From NCBI GenBank assembly GCA_017538795.1, contig JAFYIE010000114.1, forward strand, positions 62,001-126,000: a stretch of DNA of 64,000 nucleotides, read 5' to 3'. A program made the position numbers and the translations under genes. The notes beneath the pieces are model-generated. The model saw only the letters and a list, made by a program, of their open reading frames with translations, ran no database searches and was not told the DNA's origin. This stretch comes from Bacteroidales bacterium. GTDB taxonomy: Bacteria; Bacteroidota; Bacteroidia; Bacteroidales; F082. This document shows, piece by piece, positions 1-8,737 of this stretch (the first letter of the stretch is position 1; each line of letters opens with the position of its first letter).

Positions 1-805
1 CGTCGATGAACCTGTTGACGGTGAAGTCGTCTTGTATTGGTGTGTAAATGGATTCAATTTCGTCGTCTGGATAGAAATTGACTTTTTTCAGCGCCTGTCC
101 GGCTGATCCGCGTACAATGTTGAACGGAGTGTTCAGCAATAGCGGCATGTTACGGGTGTTGGTGTATTGCGCGACAGTGATGATAGCGATAGGTCTTAGC
201 TGAAAACCACCTCTAATGCCTATTACGGATGCGAATATCAGGAACAGAAACGCGGCTGTTTGAGAAAAATACCACTGTTTCTTGTTTGTCACGATCGCCG
301 GTTTGAGTCTCGTCTTTTTTGTGATGATTATTACGACGATTAGGAAAATAGCAAAGATAACGAACATATACCAGAAGTCGATGACGAATTGTTTCATCAA
401 ACCGGTCTGATTTTCATCAGAGTCGGTGGCGAAGTGGAACAATTCCGATGTCATTCGCTTGTCGATGTAGCGGAAATAAATAACATCGATGTGGTTGAGC
501 GCTAATGCGATGGCATTTGTGACTATGAACAGCACGTCGACGACCTTGCAGTAAATCTTGTTGTATTTGAATCTAAAAGGAATTCCATATAAAATCAAGA
601 GCGGCAGGTTCATTACGACAAGTGTCCAAATGTCGAATCGCATGCCGATGAAGAAAAATCTGAACTGATCGGCGGGGCCGACATCAGGAAAATGTGATGT
701 GTTGAACCAAAACAGCATCCATCTGCTCAATGCAAGTAATAAAAGCATTGCGCTAAGACGCACAACAAACATCATCCACAAAGGCATTTCTTTATTTTTC
801 CACAT
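1..805 (-). CDS. LTA synthase/sulfatase-family membrane protein, N-terminal part
   Basis: The gene runs off the left edge. The 268 visible residues start MWKNKEMPLWMMF and show several hydrophobic segments (about 10-30, 55-75, 85-105, 155-175 and 190-210). This is the layout of the N-terminal membrane domain of LTA-synthase-like alkaline-phosphatase-superfamily proteins, with FFIGMRFDIWT after helix 1 and NHIDVIYFRYIDKR after helix 3. In Gram-negative Bacteroidota these proteins are taken to transfer phosphoglycerol or phosphoethanolamine to envelope glycans. The catalytic periplasmic domain lies outside the window, so activity cannot be judged. The start is the ATG at 805, behind a TAATTTTG box on the same strand. 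The gene is divergent from the M23 peptidase gene. Confidence 0.75.
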   Translation of the reverse strand, partial: MWKNKEMPLWMMFVVRLSAMLLLLALSRWMLFWFNTSHFPDVGPADQFRFFFIGMRFDIWTLVVMNLPLLILYGIPFRFKYNKIYCKVVDVLFIVTNAIALALNHIDVIYFRYIDKRMTSELFHFATDSDENQTGLMKQFVIDFWYMFVIFAIFLIVVIIITKKTRLKPAIVTNKKQWYFSQTAAFLFLIFASVIGIRGGFQLRPIAIITVAQYTNTRNMPLLLNTPFNIVRGSAGQALKKVNFYPDDEIESIYTPIQDDFTVNRFID

Positions 806-831
806 AAAGAATATATTTTTAAAATAATCTA

Positions 832-839
832 CAAAATTA
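832..839 (-). promoter_or_regulatory. -7 box of LTA-synthase-like gene
   Basis: Read on the minus strand this is TAATTTTG, a full match to the Bacteroidota -7 consensus TAnnTTTG. It lies 26 nt upstream of the ATG at 805. Confidence 0.55.
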
Positions 840-881
840 GTAAAAAATGCGATAGTTGTATAAAAATATTTAAATTTTTTA

Positions 882-889
882 TACCTTTG
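882..889 (+). promoter_or_regulatory. -7 box of M23 peptidase gene
   Basis: TACCTTTG matches TAnnTTTG and ends 19 nt before the ATG at 909. A TTG at 856-858 could be the -33 element, although the spacing is slightly long. Confidence 0.55.
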
Positions 890-908
890 TGAAATAAATA
901 TTTTGAAA

Positions 909-2624
909 ATGAGATTTAAGTTTTTGATTTGTATTTTATTGATTGTCAATTTGTTAAATGCCCAAGATGAGGCAAGATATCCTGTCTATCCGAACCCGGT
1001 GAAGTTCCCGATTTATCTTTCGGCGACTTTTGGGGAATTGCGCAACAATGCTTTTCATGCGGGTGTTGACATAAAGACTGGGGGTGAGATTGGCAAGAAG
1101 GTTTACGCTGTGGCGGATGGTTATGTGAGCCGTATCGGAGTGTCGCCTTTTGGCTATGGTAATGCGGTGTATGTCACTCATAATGATGGTTTTACGTCGG
1201 TTTATGCTCATCTTGAGAGCTTCAATAATAAGATTACGAAATATATCAGAAACAAGCAGTTCGAGAATAAATCATTTGCGCAGAATGTTTTTCTTGAAAA
1301 GGATGAGATTCCTGTGAAAGTCGGTGATTTCCTTGGACTTAGCGGCGATACCGGCGGCTCTGGCGGTCCACATCTGCATTATGAGCTTCGTGACGCGAAC
1401 CAACGTCCGGTGAACCCTTATTTCTTCGGGTTTAAAATTAAGGATGAGGTGAAGCCTGGAATCAATGGAATTGCTTTGTATCCAAAGGAAAATTCTTCGG
1501 TGAACGGCAAGGATGAGGCGGCGTATTTCGAGCTTGTAAACGACAAAGGCGGTTATTCGGTGAAGGATGGCGAAATAAAGGTGAACGGGACTGTGTTTTT
1601 TGGCATCTCGACATACGACCAGGCGAATAACTCGAACAATAAAAACGGCGTTCATTCAATCGAGCTTTTTGCTGATAACAGATTGATTTTCAGTATTTTA
1701 TTTGATAAATATTCGTATGACGAGACCCGTTACATCAATAGTTTGATTGATTATAAAAAGTTTGTAAACGATAAAATAAGGTATGTCCGCACTGAAATTG
1801 ACGAGTACAATATCCTTGATTTGTACGGCAAGAAAAGCGGTTGCGTGACTTTGAAAGAAGGGCAGAAGGCTGAAATGAAATTCGTGGTTAAGGATTATTT
1901 CGGCAACATCTCGACGGTGAGATTTAATTTGGTGGGCGACAAACCGTTGACTGAATATTCTGATAATCAATATGGTCGAAGTTATTATCGTGTTGACGGT
2001 AAAAAAGAGGTGGAAGTGAATCTTGATGGTTTTACGGCCATTATTCCTGAAAAAGCTTTTTATAGATTTGAATATGTCTTGGCGCGTCAGCTCGACACAA
2101 TCGGAAATATCGCTTCTGATTATGCGTATCTTGTTGGTTCTGAGGAGATTCCAGTTCAAAAAAATATAAATATCAGGCTTCGTCCTGCCGAAAAATATGC
2201 ATCGTCGGACAAGCTTTACGTTGTCTCAATAACCAAAGACGGAAAATTTGTTTCTCAAGGCGGTAAAATGGCTGACGGCATGGTTTGTACGAAGGTGAGA
2301 AGTTTCGGCACTTTTGCCCTGGCCGAAGATTATTTGGCTCCAAAAGTTACTCCAATAAATTTCAAAAACAACACAAAAGTTGTTAATTGTAAGAGATTGA
2401 AAATCAATATAAAAGACGCTGAGTCGGGCATTGAGAAATATGATATTTACATTAACGGGAAATGGGTTATCGGGGCTTATGACGCCAAAAACGACTTGCT
2501 TTTCTACGATGTCGACGAGAATCTGAAAATCGGGAATAACAAAATGGAAATCGTTGTGAGAGACTGCGTTGGCAACGAGACGCGCAGAACTTACAACATC
2601 ATTCGGGAAAGACCGAAAAAATAA
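909..2624 (+). CDS. M23 family metallopeptidase
   Basis: Secreted zinc endopeptidase, expected to cut peptidoglycan cross-links in the periplasm. A signal peptide (about residues 1-19, ending NLLNAQ) is followed by the M23/LytM domain. Its zinc ligands are visible as H50 and D54 (FHAGVD) and the HLH motif (H155, H157), with H101 in VYAHLE. About 400 further residues of predicted beta-rich sequence follow, with no motif I can name. I chose the ATG at 909 over the TTG two codons upstream because it gives a normal signal peptide. The stop codon abuts the stop of the convergent beta-helix gene with no bases between. Confidence 0.88.
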   Translation: MRFKFLICILLIVNLLNAQDEARYPVYPNPVKFPIYLSATFGELRNNAFHAGVDIKTGGEIGKKVYAVADGYVSRIGVSPFGYGNAVYVTHNDGFTSVYAHLESFNNKITKYIRNKQFENKSFAQNVFLEKDEIPVKVGDFLGLSGDTGGSGGPHLHYELRDANQRPVNPYFFGFKIKDEVKPGINGIALYPKENSSVNGKDEAAYFELVNDKGGYSVKDGEIKVNGTVFFGISTYDQANNSNNKNGVHSIELFADNRLIFSILFDKYSYDETRYINSLIDYKKFVNDKIRYVRTEIDEYNILDLYGKKSGCVTLKEGQKAEMKFVVKDYFGNISTVRFNLVGDKPLTEYSDNQYGRSYYRVDGKKEVEVNLDGFTAIIPEKAFYRFEYVLARQLDTIGNIASDYAYLVGSEEIPVQKNINIRLRPAEKYASSDKLYVVSITKDGKFVSQGGKMADGMVCTKVRSFGTFALAEDYLAPKVTPINFKNNTKVVNCKRLKINIKDAESGIEKYDIYINGKWVIGAYDAKNDLLFYDVDENLKIGNNKMEIVVRDCVGNETRRTYNIIRERPKK

Positions 2625-4112
2625 TTAACGTTCAGGCGTGTAGACGTGCTGATATGCTCCTGCATCTGGAGTGTCGCCACGGTCGATGCCGTCGAGGTCT
2701 AATCTCAAGTCACCAATTGCATAGTTCGGATTTCCTAAGCCGATGGCTGGTGACAAAGAGTCGAGGCGGAAGTTGAACTCCGACGTATTCAAGAATTTCG
2801 GTGCTTTGTTGAACAGGCATGACTCAAACAAGGTGGAGTCGCTATGAGCTCTTTTAGTGCAGATCAAGCTGTTGCGGAAGACGTATGTGGTGTCGGGTCT
2901 TGAATAGAAATCTGTTCCAAATTCGTTGTTTTTATTGCCGTACACTATGCTGTTGTTGATCTCGCAGTTGAATTGGATGGCGTAAGTGTTGCCGTCGACG
3001 GGGTTGTCGTAATAATTGTTGAAGAACAATGCCTCGGCTTTTCTTGCGGAGCCAGTCCAATAGTTAGCGATGGTGCTGTGTGTGAGAAGATAATCGCCGC
3101 CGCCAGTCAGTGCTACGCAATAGTTCCCGCAGTTATCTATCAGCATATTCGACATCCCGATGCTGTAACAGTTGGCATAAACGCCCATTCCAGTATGGTT
3201 TTCGATGATAGTGTTTTTGATGAACGTTGGAGCCATGTTGTCTTTCAGCATCCTTTGAACCTGAAGTCCGATGAATCCGTTCCTGATGATGGCGTGGTTG
3301 ATGCTGTGCCCATGACCCTCGCGCGCCTCCATAAGCCATATTCTGTCCCATTGTCCCGGCTGGTCGGCGTAAAATGATTCAAGTCTGTCTCCTTGAAACA
3401 CAACAGGATTCTCGGGTGTTCCGTCTACAATGAGTTGACCTTCGCTCCATGCCCATAATCCTGCTCCTTTGTGGAAATAGATGCGAGTTCCGGGATCTAT
3501 TGTGAGTGTGCCGTCGGAGTCGATAAATGCGGTGTTATAAATCACGTAAGGTTTCTCTGAAGTCCAGTGAACGTCGGTATTTACTGAGTCTGTTATGCTA
3601 TAGCAATTTTTAAATGCGTAAGTTTGGCCTCCGATGTTTTTATATATTGTCTTTTTGCCGATAATGTAGTTGACATTTTGTCCGTATGCGATAAGGTGTG
3701 CTATCTTTTCGTTCCCGTTTGTGTTGAAAATCAGACTGTCTTCCACGAAAAATGGATTATTTCCGTTGTTCGGGTTGATTGTCACCTTGATAAATACGTA
3801 AAGACTGTCGTCGCCGTATATTTCCGTGTCGGTGAAGGTGTGTCCCGGCTGTCCGTCGACGTTGATGCTGAACGGTGATGACGCTCCGCCTCCAAGACGT
3901 ATCGAGTTGATTTTCAGGTTCTCGGAGTTTTTGTTATAAATCATCAAAATCCTTGTGGAGGAGCCGACGGCGGTGAAAACAGTGTCGAATGTGATGGTGT
4001 CGTTTGAAAGGCTGATGTTCAACGACGGGCTGTTAGAAAAATTTCGGTTTTTCCTGCAGGAAACGGTGACTGTGACAAGTGCCAATATTATAAAAACTAA
4101 CAGTTTTCGCAT
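2625..4112 (-). CDS. Right-handed beta-helix lipoprotein
   Basis: A 495-residue predicted lipoprotein. The signal ends at C19 (VTVSC). Residues about 25-150 look like an immunoglobulin-like N-terminal region (FDTVFTAVGSSTRILMIYN). The rest has parallel beta-helix features: IYFHKGAGLWAW, then repeated short strands with Asn and Gly turns (NHAIIRNGFIGLQV, IKNTIIENHTGMGVYAN, MLIDNCGNYCVAL). The C terminus reads DLRLDLDGIDRGDTPDAGAYQH, a signature of choice-of-anchor, polymorphic-repeat-like surface proteins. No catalytic residues are recognisable. It lies 2 nt downstream of the thioredoxin-like gene and is probably co-transcribed with it. Function unknown; carbohydrate binding or a structural role at the surface is plausible. 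Confidence 0.72.
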   Translation of the reverse strand: MRKLLVFIILALVTVTVSCRKNRNFSNSPSLNISLSNDTITFDTVFTAVGSSTRILMIYNKNSENLKINSIRLGGGASSPFSINVDGQPGHTFTDTEIYGDDSLYVFIKVTINPNNGNNPFFVEDSLIFNTNGNEKIAHLIAYGQNVNYIIGKKTIYKNIGGQTYAFKNCYSITDSVNTDVHWTSEKPYVIYNTAFIDSDGTLTIDPGTRIYFHKGAGLWAWSEGQLIVDGTPENPVVFQGDRLESFYADQPGQWDRIWLMEAREGHGHSINHAIIRNGFIGLQVQRMLKDNMAPTFIKNTIIENHTGMGVYANCYSIGMSNMLIDNCGNYCVALTGGGDYLLTHSTIANYWTGSARKAEALFFNNYYDNPVDGNTYAIQFNCEINNSIVYGNKNNEFGTDFYSRPDTTYVFRNSLICTKRAHSDSTLFESCLFNKAPKFLNTSEFNFRLDSLSPAIGLGNPNYAIGDLRLDLDGIDRGDTPDAGAYQHVYTPER

Positions 4113-4114
4113 TG

Positions 4115-4624
4115 TTATTTCTTTATGTAGTCTTGATATTTTTCAGTTAGATAGGCGTCGGTGCCGAAATATTTCAATATAGGCAGGAAATCGTTCGCTT
4201 CCATGTAACCCGGAGCGACGGTGAGAAGTTGGTTGTGCTCGTCCATGAAGACATACGACGGATAGGAGAGTCTGCCTTGAAGCAAGGCCGCCGCCAGCTG
4301 ATGGGTGCCTTTGCGACCGTTCATGCCGCCTTCATTTACAAAGGTATAGCCCGAAAAAACGATGGTGTCGCTCATCTCGGCGTCGAGTTTCACGGCGTAG
4401 TAGTTTTCATTCATATATTCTACGACATCCTTATTAATAAAGGTAGTCTGATCCATTCGCTTGCACCAGCCGCACCAATCGGTGAAAACATCGATGAAAA
4501 TCTTCTTCGGCGTCGTCTCGTTCAGCTTCACCGCCTCCTGAAACGTCATCCAGTTGATTTTCTGGGCGTTACCGAAAATAGGTAGTGCTATCATGAATAC
4601 TAACGCAAATAATAATCTCTTCAT
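4115..4624 (-). CDS. Periplasmic thioredoxin-like protein
   Basis: 169 residues with a signal peptide (cleavage after about GNA20) and a thioredoxin fold. The active-site CxxC is C51-G-W-C54 in FTDWCGWCKRMD, the form seen in DUF255/thioredoxin-7-like proteins. FINKDVVEYMNENYYAVKLD and the cis-Pro loop region SYPSYVFMDE follow. It probably acts as a periplasmic thiol-disulfide reductase. The beta-helix lipoprotein gene follows after 2 nt, which suggests, without proof, that the two share a pathway. It could alternatively be a general disulfide reductase. Confidence 0.8.
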   Translation of the reverse strand: MKRLLFALVFMIALPIFGNAQKINWMTFQEAVKLNETTPKKIFIDVFTDWCGWCKRMDQTTFINKDVVEYMNENYYAVKLDAEMSDTIVFSGYTFVNEGGMNGRKGTHQLAAALLQGRLSYPSYVFMDEHNQLLTVAPGYMEANDFLPILKYFGTDAYLTEKYQDYIKK

Positions 4625-4625
4625 A

Positions 4626-4694
4626 ACTTTTGAACTTCAAACTCTAAACTTTAAAACTACTCTAAACCCAACACTCTCAACTTTCAACTCTAAA
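4626..4694. repeat. Low-complexity spacer of degenerate CTTTAAACT-like words
   Basis: The spacer between the thioredoxin-like gene and smpB is made of repeated words such as AACTTCAAACTCTAAACTTT and CAACTTTCAACTCTAAA. It is AT-rich, short-period and without coding potential. Similar word-salad spacers occur at 16501-16564, 32099-32180, 37665-37723 and 63455-63487. Confidence 0.5.
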
Positions 4695-5150
4695 TTAATA
4701 TTCTCTAATCTCTTTTTTCGAATCCTTTTCTTTCAAGCTGTCGCGTTTGTCATAGAAATGCTTTCCTTTTGCCAAGGCGATTTCTAACTTTGCCAGTCCT
4801 TTTTCATTAACAAACAGTTCAACAGGTATGATGGTGAATCCTTTCTCGGCGCTCTTAGCTTTGAGTTTGCGCAGTTCTTTCATGGTGAGAAGAAGCTTGC
4901 GGTCGCGTTTCGGCACATGGTTGTTGTATGTCCCGAATGCGTATTCAGCTATGTGTATGCCAATAGCCCACAACTCGTCGCCGATGAAGGAACAGTAAGA
5001 CTCCACGATGCTGGCTTTGCCTTCGCGTATGCTTTTTATCTCCGTTCCAGTCAGGACGATACCGGCGGTGTAACGGTCGATTAGAAAATATTCAAACGAC
5101 GCCCGCTTGTTCTTTATGCTGATTCTTACCTGTTTGACCTTGTTTGCCAT
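4695..5150 (-). CDS. smpB: SsrA-binding protein SmpB
   Basis: 151 residues, the usual SmpB length. The protein binds tmRNA and delivers it to stalled ribosomes for trans-translation. Family signatures are visible: the N-terminal [27 protein letters not shown], then [29 protein letters not shown], and the basic C-terminal tail [21 protein letters not shown]. Its start codon overlaps the stop of the SPFH gene by one base (TAATG), indicating translational coupling. The ssrA RNA gene is not in the window. Confidence 0.96.
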   Translation of the reverse strand: MANKVKQVRISIKNKRASFEYFLIDRYTAGIVLTGTEIKSIREGKASIVESYCSFIGDELWAIGIHIAEYAFGTYNNHVPKRDRKLLLTMKELRKLKAKSAEKGFTIIPVELFVNEKGLAKLEIALAKGKHFYDKRDSLKEKDSKKEIREY

Positions 5151-6010
5151 TATTTGATGTCTCCTAAAATCAGCGGCATGCCGTCTTTGCTGTTGCCCAC
5201 GATGACGATTTTTGAGTTAGGCGATTCGGCTAGTTTCAGCGTCGCCTCGATGCCTTTCTCACGTAAAATCTTGTCGTTGATACTTGCGCTGACGATGTTG
5301 TTGGCTCTTGCCTTACCTTCAGCTTCAACCCGTTGACGCTCAGCTTCTTGAGATGCTTTCTCAAGCTTGAACTCATATTCCAAAGCCTCTTGTTCCTGTT
5401 TCAGTTTGCTCTCGATAGCCGATTTGATGGTAGGAGGGAGCGTGACTGAACGGATGAGCACCTGGTTCAGCTGTATGTGCTTGCCTTCGAGAAGGTTCTT
5501 TGTCTCAATAAAAATCTCTTCCTGGATGGCGTCGCGCTTTGTCGAGTAAATCTGTTCTGGCGTGTATCTGCCGAGAACGCTTCTCGCAGCCGAACGCATG
5601 GCAGGTTTTACAGCTCTTTCGAGATATTGTGTGCCAATTGTGGCGTGAAGCTGTCCGAGCTCTTCCCATTTCGGGAGATACCATGTCGAAAATTCTATTT
5701 TGATTTCCAGACCGTTTGATGAAAGAGCGCTCATCTCCTCGTCGGCCACCTGCTGACGGACTTCGTAAAGCGTCATGCTGTTCCAAGGCGCGATGAAATG
5801 GAATCCTTCCTCGTAAGTCTTAGAGGTGTCGATACCGCCGCCAAACAGACGGTAAAGCACGCCGCCGTGACCTGCAGGGATTGTCACCGTGATGCGATTC
5901 CAGAAAATGATAAGCAGTAATAATGCAACAAGACCTACTATAATAGGTGTGTATTTTTTGTTGTTCATTGGTCTATTCTGTTGATAACCAGATTGTTGTG
6001 TGTATTCCAT
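5150..6010 (-). CDS. SPFH/prohibitin family membrane protein
   Basis: 286 residues: a short Gln-rich N terminus, one membrane helix (about 20-37, [15 protein letters not shown]), then an SPFH/band 7 domain starting [21 protein letters not shown] long Glu/Arg/Lys-rich coiled coil follows (about 200-245, [26 protein letters not shown]). The family forms ring-shaped membrane assemblies that scaffold or regulate membrane proteases and lipid microdomains; the partner here is unknown. It leads a two-gene unit with smpB. The TATCTTTG box at 6040-6047 probably drives it. Confidence 0.87.
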   Translation of the reverse strand: MEYTQQSGYQQNRPMNNKKYTPIIVGLVALLLLIIFWNRITVTIPAGHGGVLYRLFGGGIDTSKTYEEGFHFIAPWNSMTLYEVRQQVADEEMSALSSNGLEIKIEFSTWYLPKWEELGQLHATIGTQYLERAVKPAMRSAARSVLGRYTPEQIYSTKRDAIQEEIFIETKNLLEGKHIQLNQVLIRSVTLPPTIKSAIESKLKQEQEALEYEFKLEKASQEAERQRVEAEGKARANNIVSASINDKILREKGIEATLKLAESPNSKIVIVGNSKDGMPLILGDIK

Positions 6011-6039
6011 ATCTAAAAATTTTAATTTGTTAATTCTTG

Positions 6040-6047
6040 CAAAGATA
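6040..6047 (-). promoter_or_regulatory. -7 box of SPFH-smpB unit
   Basis: Minus-strand TATCTTTG, 29 nt upstream of the SPFH start. It lies between the -33 and -7 elements proposed for the divergent M49 gene, so the two promoters overlap. Confidence 0.55.
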
Positions 6048-6060
6048 ATAAAAAAAACAA

Positions 6061-6068
6061 TAATTTTG
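6061..6068 (+). promoter_or_regulatory. -7 box of M49-nicotinamidase gene
   Basis: TAATTTTG with a TTG at 6037-6039, 21 nt upstream, fits the Bacteroidota -33/-7 arrangement. It ends 38 nt before the start codon. Confidence 0.6.
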
Positions 6069-6106
6069 CATCCTTATTCGTAAAATAAAATTTAAAAATA
6101 AAAATA

Positions 6107-8707
6107 ATGAAAAGACTTATTATGTGTTTAGGAATTATGGGGCTTCTAACTGCTTGTGCACCAAGCGATAAGAAAGCTCAAAATGGGGAATTCAAGTATC
6201 TCGTCGACGAGTTTGCCGACCTTAAAGTGATGCGTTATCAGATTCCGGAATGGGAAAATTTAACGTTGCAGCAGAAAGAATACATTTATTATCTTGGTGA
6301 AGCTGCAAAATGTGGTCGCGACATTCTTGCTGATCAGAATTTTAAGTACAATCTTACCGTCCGCAAGACCATTGAGGCTATCCTTAATTCTTACAATGGT
6401 GACAAGAAATGCGTTGATTATCAGAATTTTGTTGTCTATGCAAAACGCGTCTTCTTCAGCAACGGTATTCATCATCATTATGCGGAGGACAAGATGTTTC
6501 CGGAGATTTCTCAGGAATATTTCGCTCAGTTGGTGAAAAATTCTGACGCTAAACAGCTTCCTTTGGCTGAAGGTGAGACGGTTGAGGCTTTCCTCGATTT
6601 CATCACTCCAGTGATCTTCGACAAGGATTTGTACGCAATGCGCCGCAGCGGGGAGGAGGACATCATCCAGAATTCATGCGTCAATTTCTATGAAGGCTAT
6701 ATTAATAAAGGTGAAGTTGAGGCTTTCTATGACGCGCAACGCAAGCCAAACGACGCACAGCCTGTCTCTTACGGCCTGAACTCAAAGCTCGTGAAGGAAA
6801 ACGGCAAGCTTCGTGAAGAGGTTTACAAAGTTGACGGCATGTATGGCAAAGCTATCGAGCAGATTGTCTATTGGCTCAAGAGAGCTAATGAGGTCGCTGA
6901 AAACGACACCCAGCGTAACTACACAAATCTGTTAATCGATTACTACAAAACGGGTTGTCTCAAGAAATGGGATGAATACAACATCGCTTGGGTTCAGGAT
7001 TCTATTTCTACAATTGACTTTGTGAACGGTTTCATTGAGGATTATGGTGACCCGATGGGCATGAAAGCCACTTGGGAGGCTATCGTCGACTTCAAAGATA
7101 TGGAAGCTACAAAACGCTCGGAAATCATCAGCGCCAACGCTCAGTGGTTTGAGGACAACTCACCGGTCGACCCACGTTTCAAGAAAAAAGAATGCAAGGG
7201 CGTGAGCGCTAAAGGCATTATCGTCACCACTTTGGCTGGCGACTGCTTCCCGGCGCCTCCAATCGGAATCAACCTTCCGAACGCTGACTGGATTCGCAAA
7301 GATTACGGATCAAAGTCGGTGACTATCACCAACTTGATGGACGCTTACGAGAAAGCCGCCAACGAGTCACCGAAGAGCGCTTTGGTAGAATTCGCCTATT
7401 CACAGGAAGAGATTGACCTTTGCAAGGAATATGGCGGCATTGCTGATGTTTTGCATACCGACCTTCACGAATGCCTCGGCCACGGCTCTGGTCAGTTGCT
7501 GCCTACAACGCAGCCGAATTCATTGAAAGAGTATAACTCGGCACTCGAAGAAGCACGTGCCGACTTGTTTGGCTTGTATTATTGCGCCGACCCGAAGATG
7601 GTTGAACTTGGCATTTTGCCGAACATGGAATGCTATAAGGCTGAATATTCAAGCTTCATTCGTAATGGCTTAATGGGACAACTTGCAAGAATTGAACTTG
7701 GCAAAAACATTACAGAATCACACATGCAGGATCGCGCTCTCATCAGCTGGTGGTGCTATGAGAAGGGTCTGAAAGACAACGTCATCGAGAAAAAGGTTCG
7801 CGAAGGCAAGACATATTTCGTCATCAATGACTATGAGAAACTTCGTGGCTTGTTTGGTGAACTTCTTGCTGAGGTTCAGCGTGTTAAGTCGGAAGGCGAT
7901 TATGAGGCCGGCAAGAATCTTATTGAAACTTACGCTGTGAAAATCGACCCTGAGCTTCACAAAGAAGTTAAAGCGCGTTACGACGCTCTCGGACTCAAAC
8001 CTTACGGCGGATTCATCAATCCTGAAATCGTTCCTGTTGTGAAAAACGGCGAAGTTATTGATTATCAAATCAACTACCCATGCGACTTCTTACAGCAGCA
8101 TCTCGATTACGGCAAAAACTACAGCTTCGTCGATGAACATCATGCCGACGCTCCTGTGCATCTCGTCGTCGATATGCTTTACGATTTCATCGATGGCACT
8201 TTGGCTTGCGGCAATGCTGAAAACGCTGTTCACGAAGTTGTTAAGTACATCAATGCACATCCTGATATGAAAGTGATTTACATCACTGATTATCATCCTG
8301 CAAATCACAGCTCATTTGCTGATTTCGGCGGTATTTGGCCGGTTCACTGCGTTCAGGGCACACGCGGCGGCGCTATTCACGAAGCATTCTACACAGATGT
8401 TGTCAATCCTGCAAACCGTCCTGACCCTGCAAGAAACATCTTCCGTAAGGGCGAGAAAGTCGACGAAGAACAGTATTCAGGTTTCGAATCTGTCGGTCCC
8501 GATGGCCGTCAGCTGAACGAATGTGTCGGTAATAACGTGGTTATCAGCGGCATAGCGACAGAATATTGTGTTAAGAACACTTTGATGGAGTTCCTTAACA
8601 GCGGTCGCAACATCGAGCTTCTCGTTCCTGGTCTCGGCTACGTCACAAAAGACGGTCACATCGAAACGATGAAGGAATTGAAAAAATTAGTTACAGTGAT
8701 TGAGTAA
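6107..8707 (+). CDS. M49 dipeptidyl peptidase III fused to nicotinamidase
   Basis: An 866-residue predicted lipoprotein (lipobox LLTAC, C17). Residues about 25-680 form an M49 dipeptidyl peptidase III: zinc motif H454-E-C-L-G-H459 and EEARAD with E482 as third ligand. Enzymes of this family remove dipeptides from oligopeptide N termini. Residues about 685-866 form a full isochorismatase-fold nicotinamidase. Its catalytic triad is visible as D689 (VVDMLYDF), K781 (FRKGEK) and C821 (GIATEYC), and its metal ligands as D728, H730 (DYHPANH) and H747 (WPVHC). Stand-alone family members of about 670 residues end near the junction. Both active sites are intact in one uninterrupted frame. The lipoprotein signal puts the nicotinamidase outside the cytoplasm, which is unexpected for NAD salvage. 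The domain calls are firm; a joint physiological role is inferred. Confidence 0.9.
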   Translation: MKRLIMCLGIMGLLTACAPSDKKAQNGEFKYLVDEFADLKVMRYQIPEWENLTLQQKEYIYYLGEAAKCGRDILADQNFKYNLTVRKTIEAILNSYNGDKKCVDYQNFVVYAKRVFFSNGIHHHYAEDKMFPEISQEYFAQLVKNSDAKQLPLAEGETVEAFLDFITPVIFDKDLYAMRRSGEEDIIQNSCVNFYEGYINKGEVEAFYDAQRKPNDAQPVSYGLNSKLVKENGKLREEVYKVDGMYGKAIEQIVYWLKRANEVAENDTQRNYTNLLIDYYKTGCLKKWDEYNIAWVQDSISTIDFVNGFIEDYGDPMGMKATWEAIVDFKDMEATKRSEIISANAQWFEDNSPVDPRFKKKECKGVSAKGIIVTTLAGDCFPAPPIGINLPNADWIRKDYGSKSVTITNLMDAYEKAANESPKSALVEFAYSQEEIDLCKEYGGIADVLHTDLHECLGHGSGQLLPTTQPNSLKEYNSALEEARADLFGLYYCADPKMVELGILPNMECYKAEYSSFIRNGLMGQLARIELGKNITESHMQDRALISWWCYEKGLKDNVIEKKVREGKTYFVINDYEKLRGLFGELLAEVQRVKSEGDYEAGKNLIETYAVKIDPELHKEVKARYDALGLKPYGGFINPEIVPVVKNGEVIDYQINYPCDFLQQHLDYGKNYSFVDEHHADAPVHLVVDMLYDFIDGTLACGNAENAVHEVVKYINAHPDMKVIYITDYHPANHSSFADFGGIWPVHCVQGTRGGAIHEAFYTDVVNPANRPDPARNIFRKGEKVDEEQYSGFESVGPDGRQLNECVGNNVVISGIATEYCVKNTLMEFLNSGRNIELLVPGLGYVTKDGHIETMKELKKLVTVIE

Positions 8708-8709
8708 AT

Positions 8710-8737
8710 AAAAAAGGTCGCGACTGCGACCTTTTTT
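8710..8737. terminator. Bidirectional rho-independent terminator
   Basis: A perfect inverted repeat: AAAAAAGGTCGC, loop GACT, then GCGACCTTTTTT. Each arm carries its own A or T run, so it can end both the M49 fusion transcript (plus) and the outer-membrane barrel transcript (minus). The stop codon of the minus gene lies inside the T tail. Confidence 0.9.

Noticed and set aside
2973..3377. Plus-strand frame of about 134 codons opposite the beta-helix lipoprotein
   Set aside because: It is antisense to a well-supported gene, has no domain, and its composition reflects the opposite frame.
4695..5150. Possible tmRNA (ssrA) gene next to smpB
   Set aside because: The flanking sequence is coding on both sides apart from a low-complexity spacer, and I see no tRNA-like ends.
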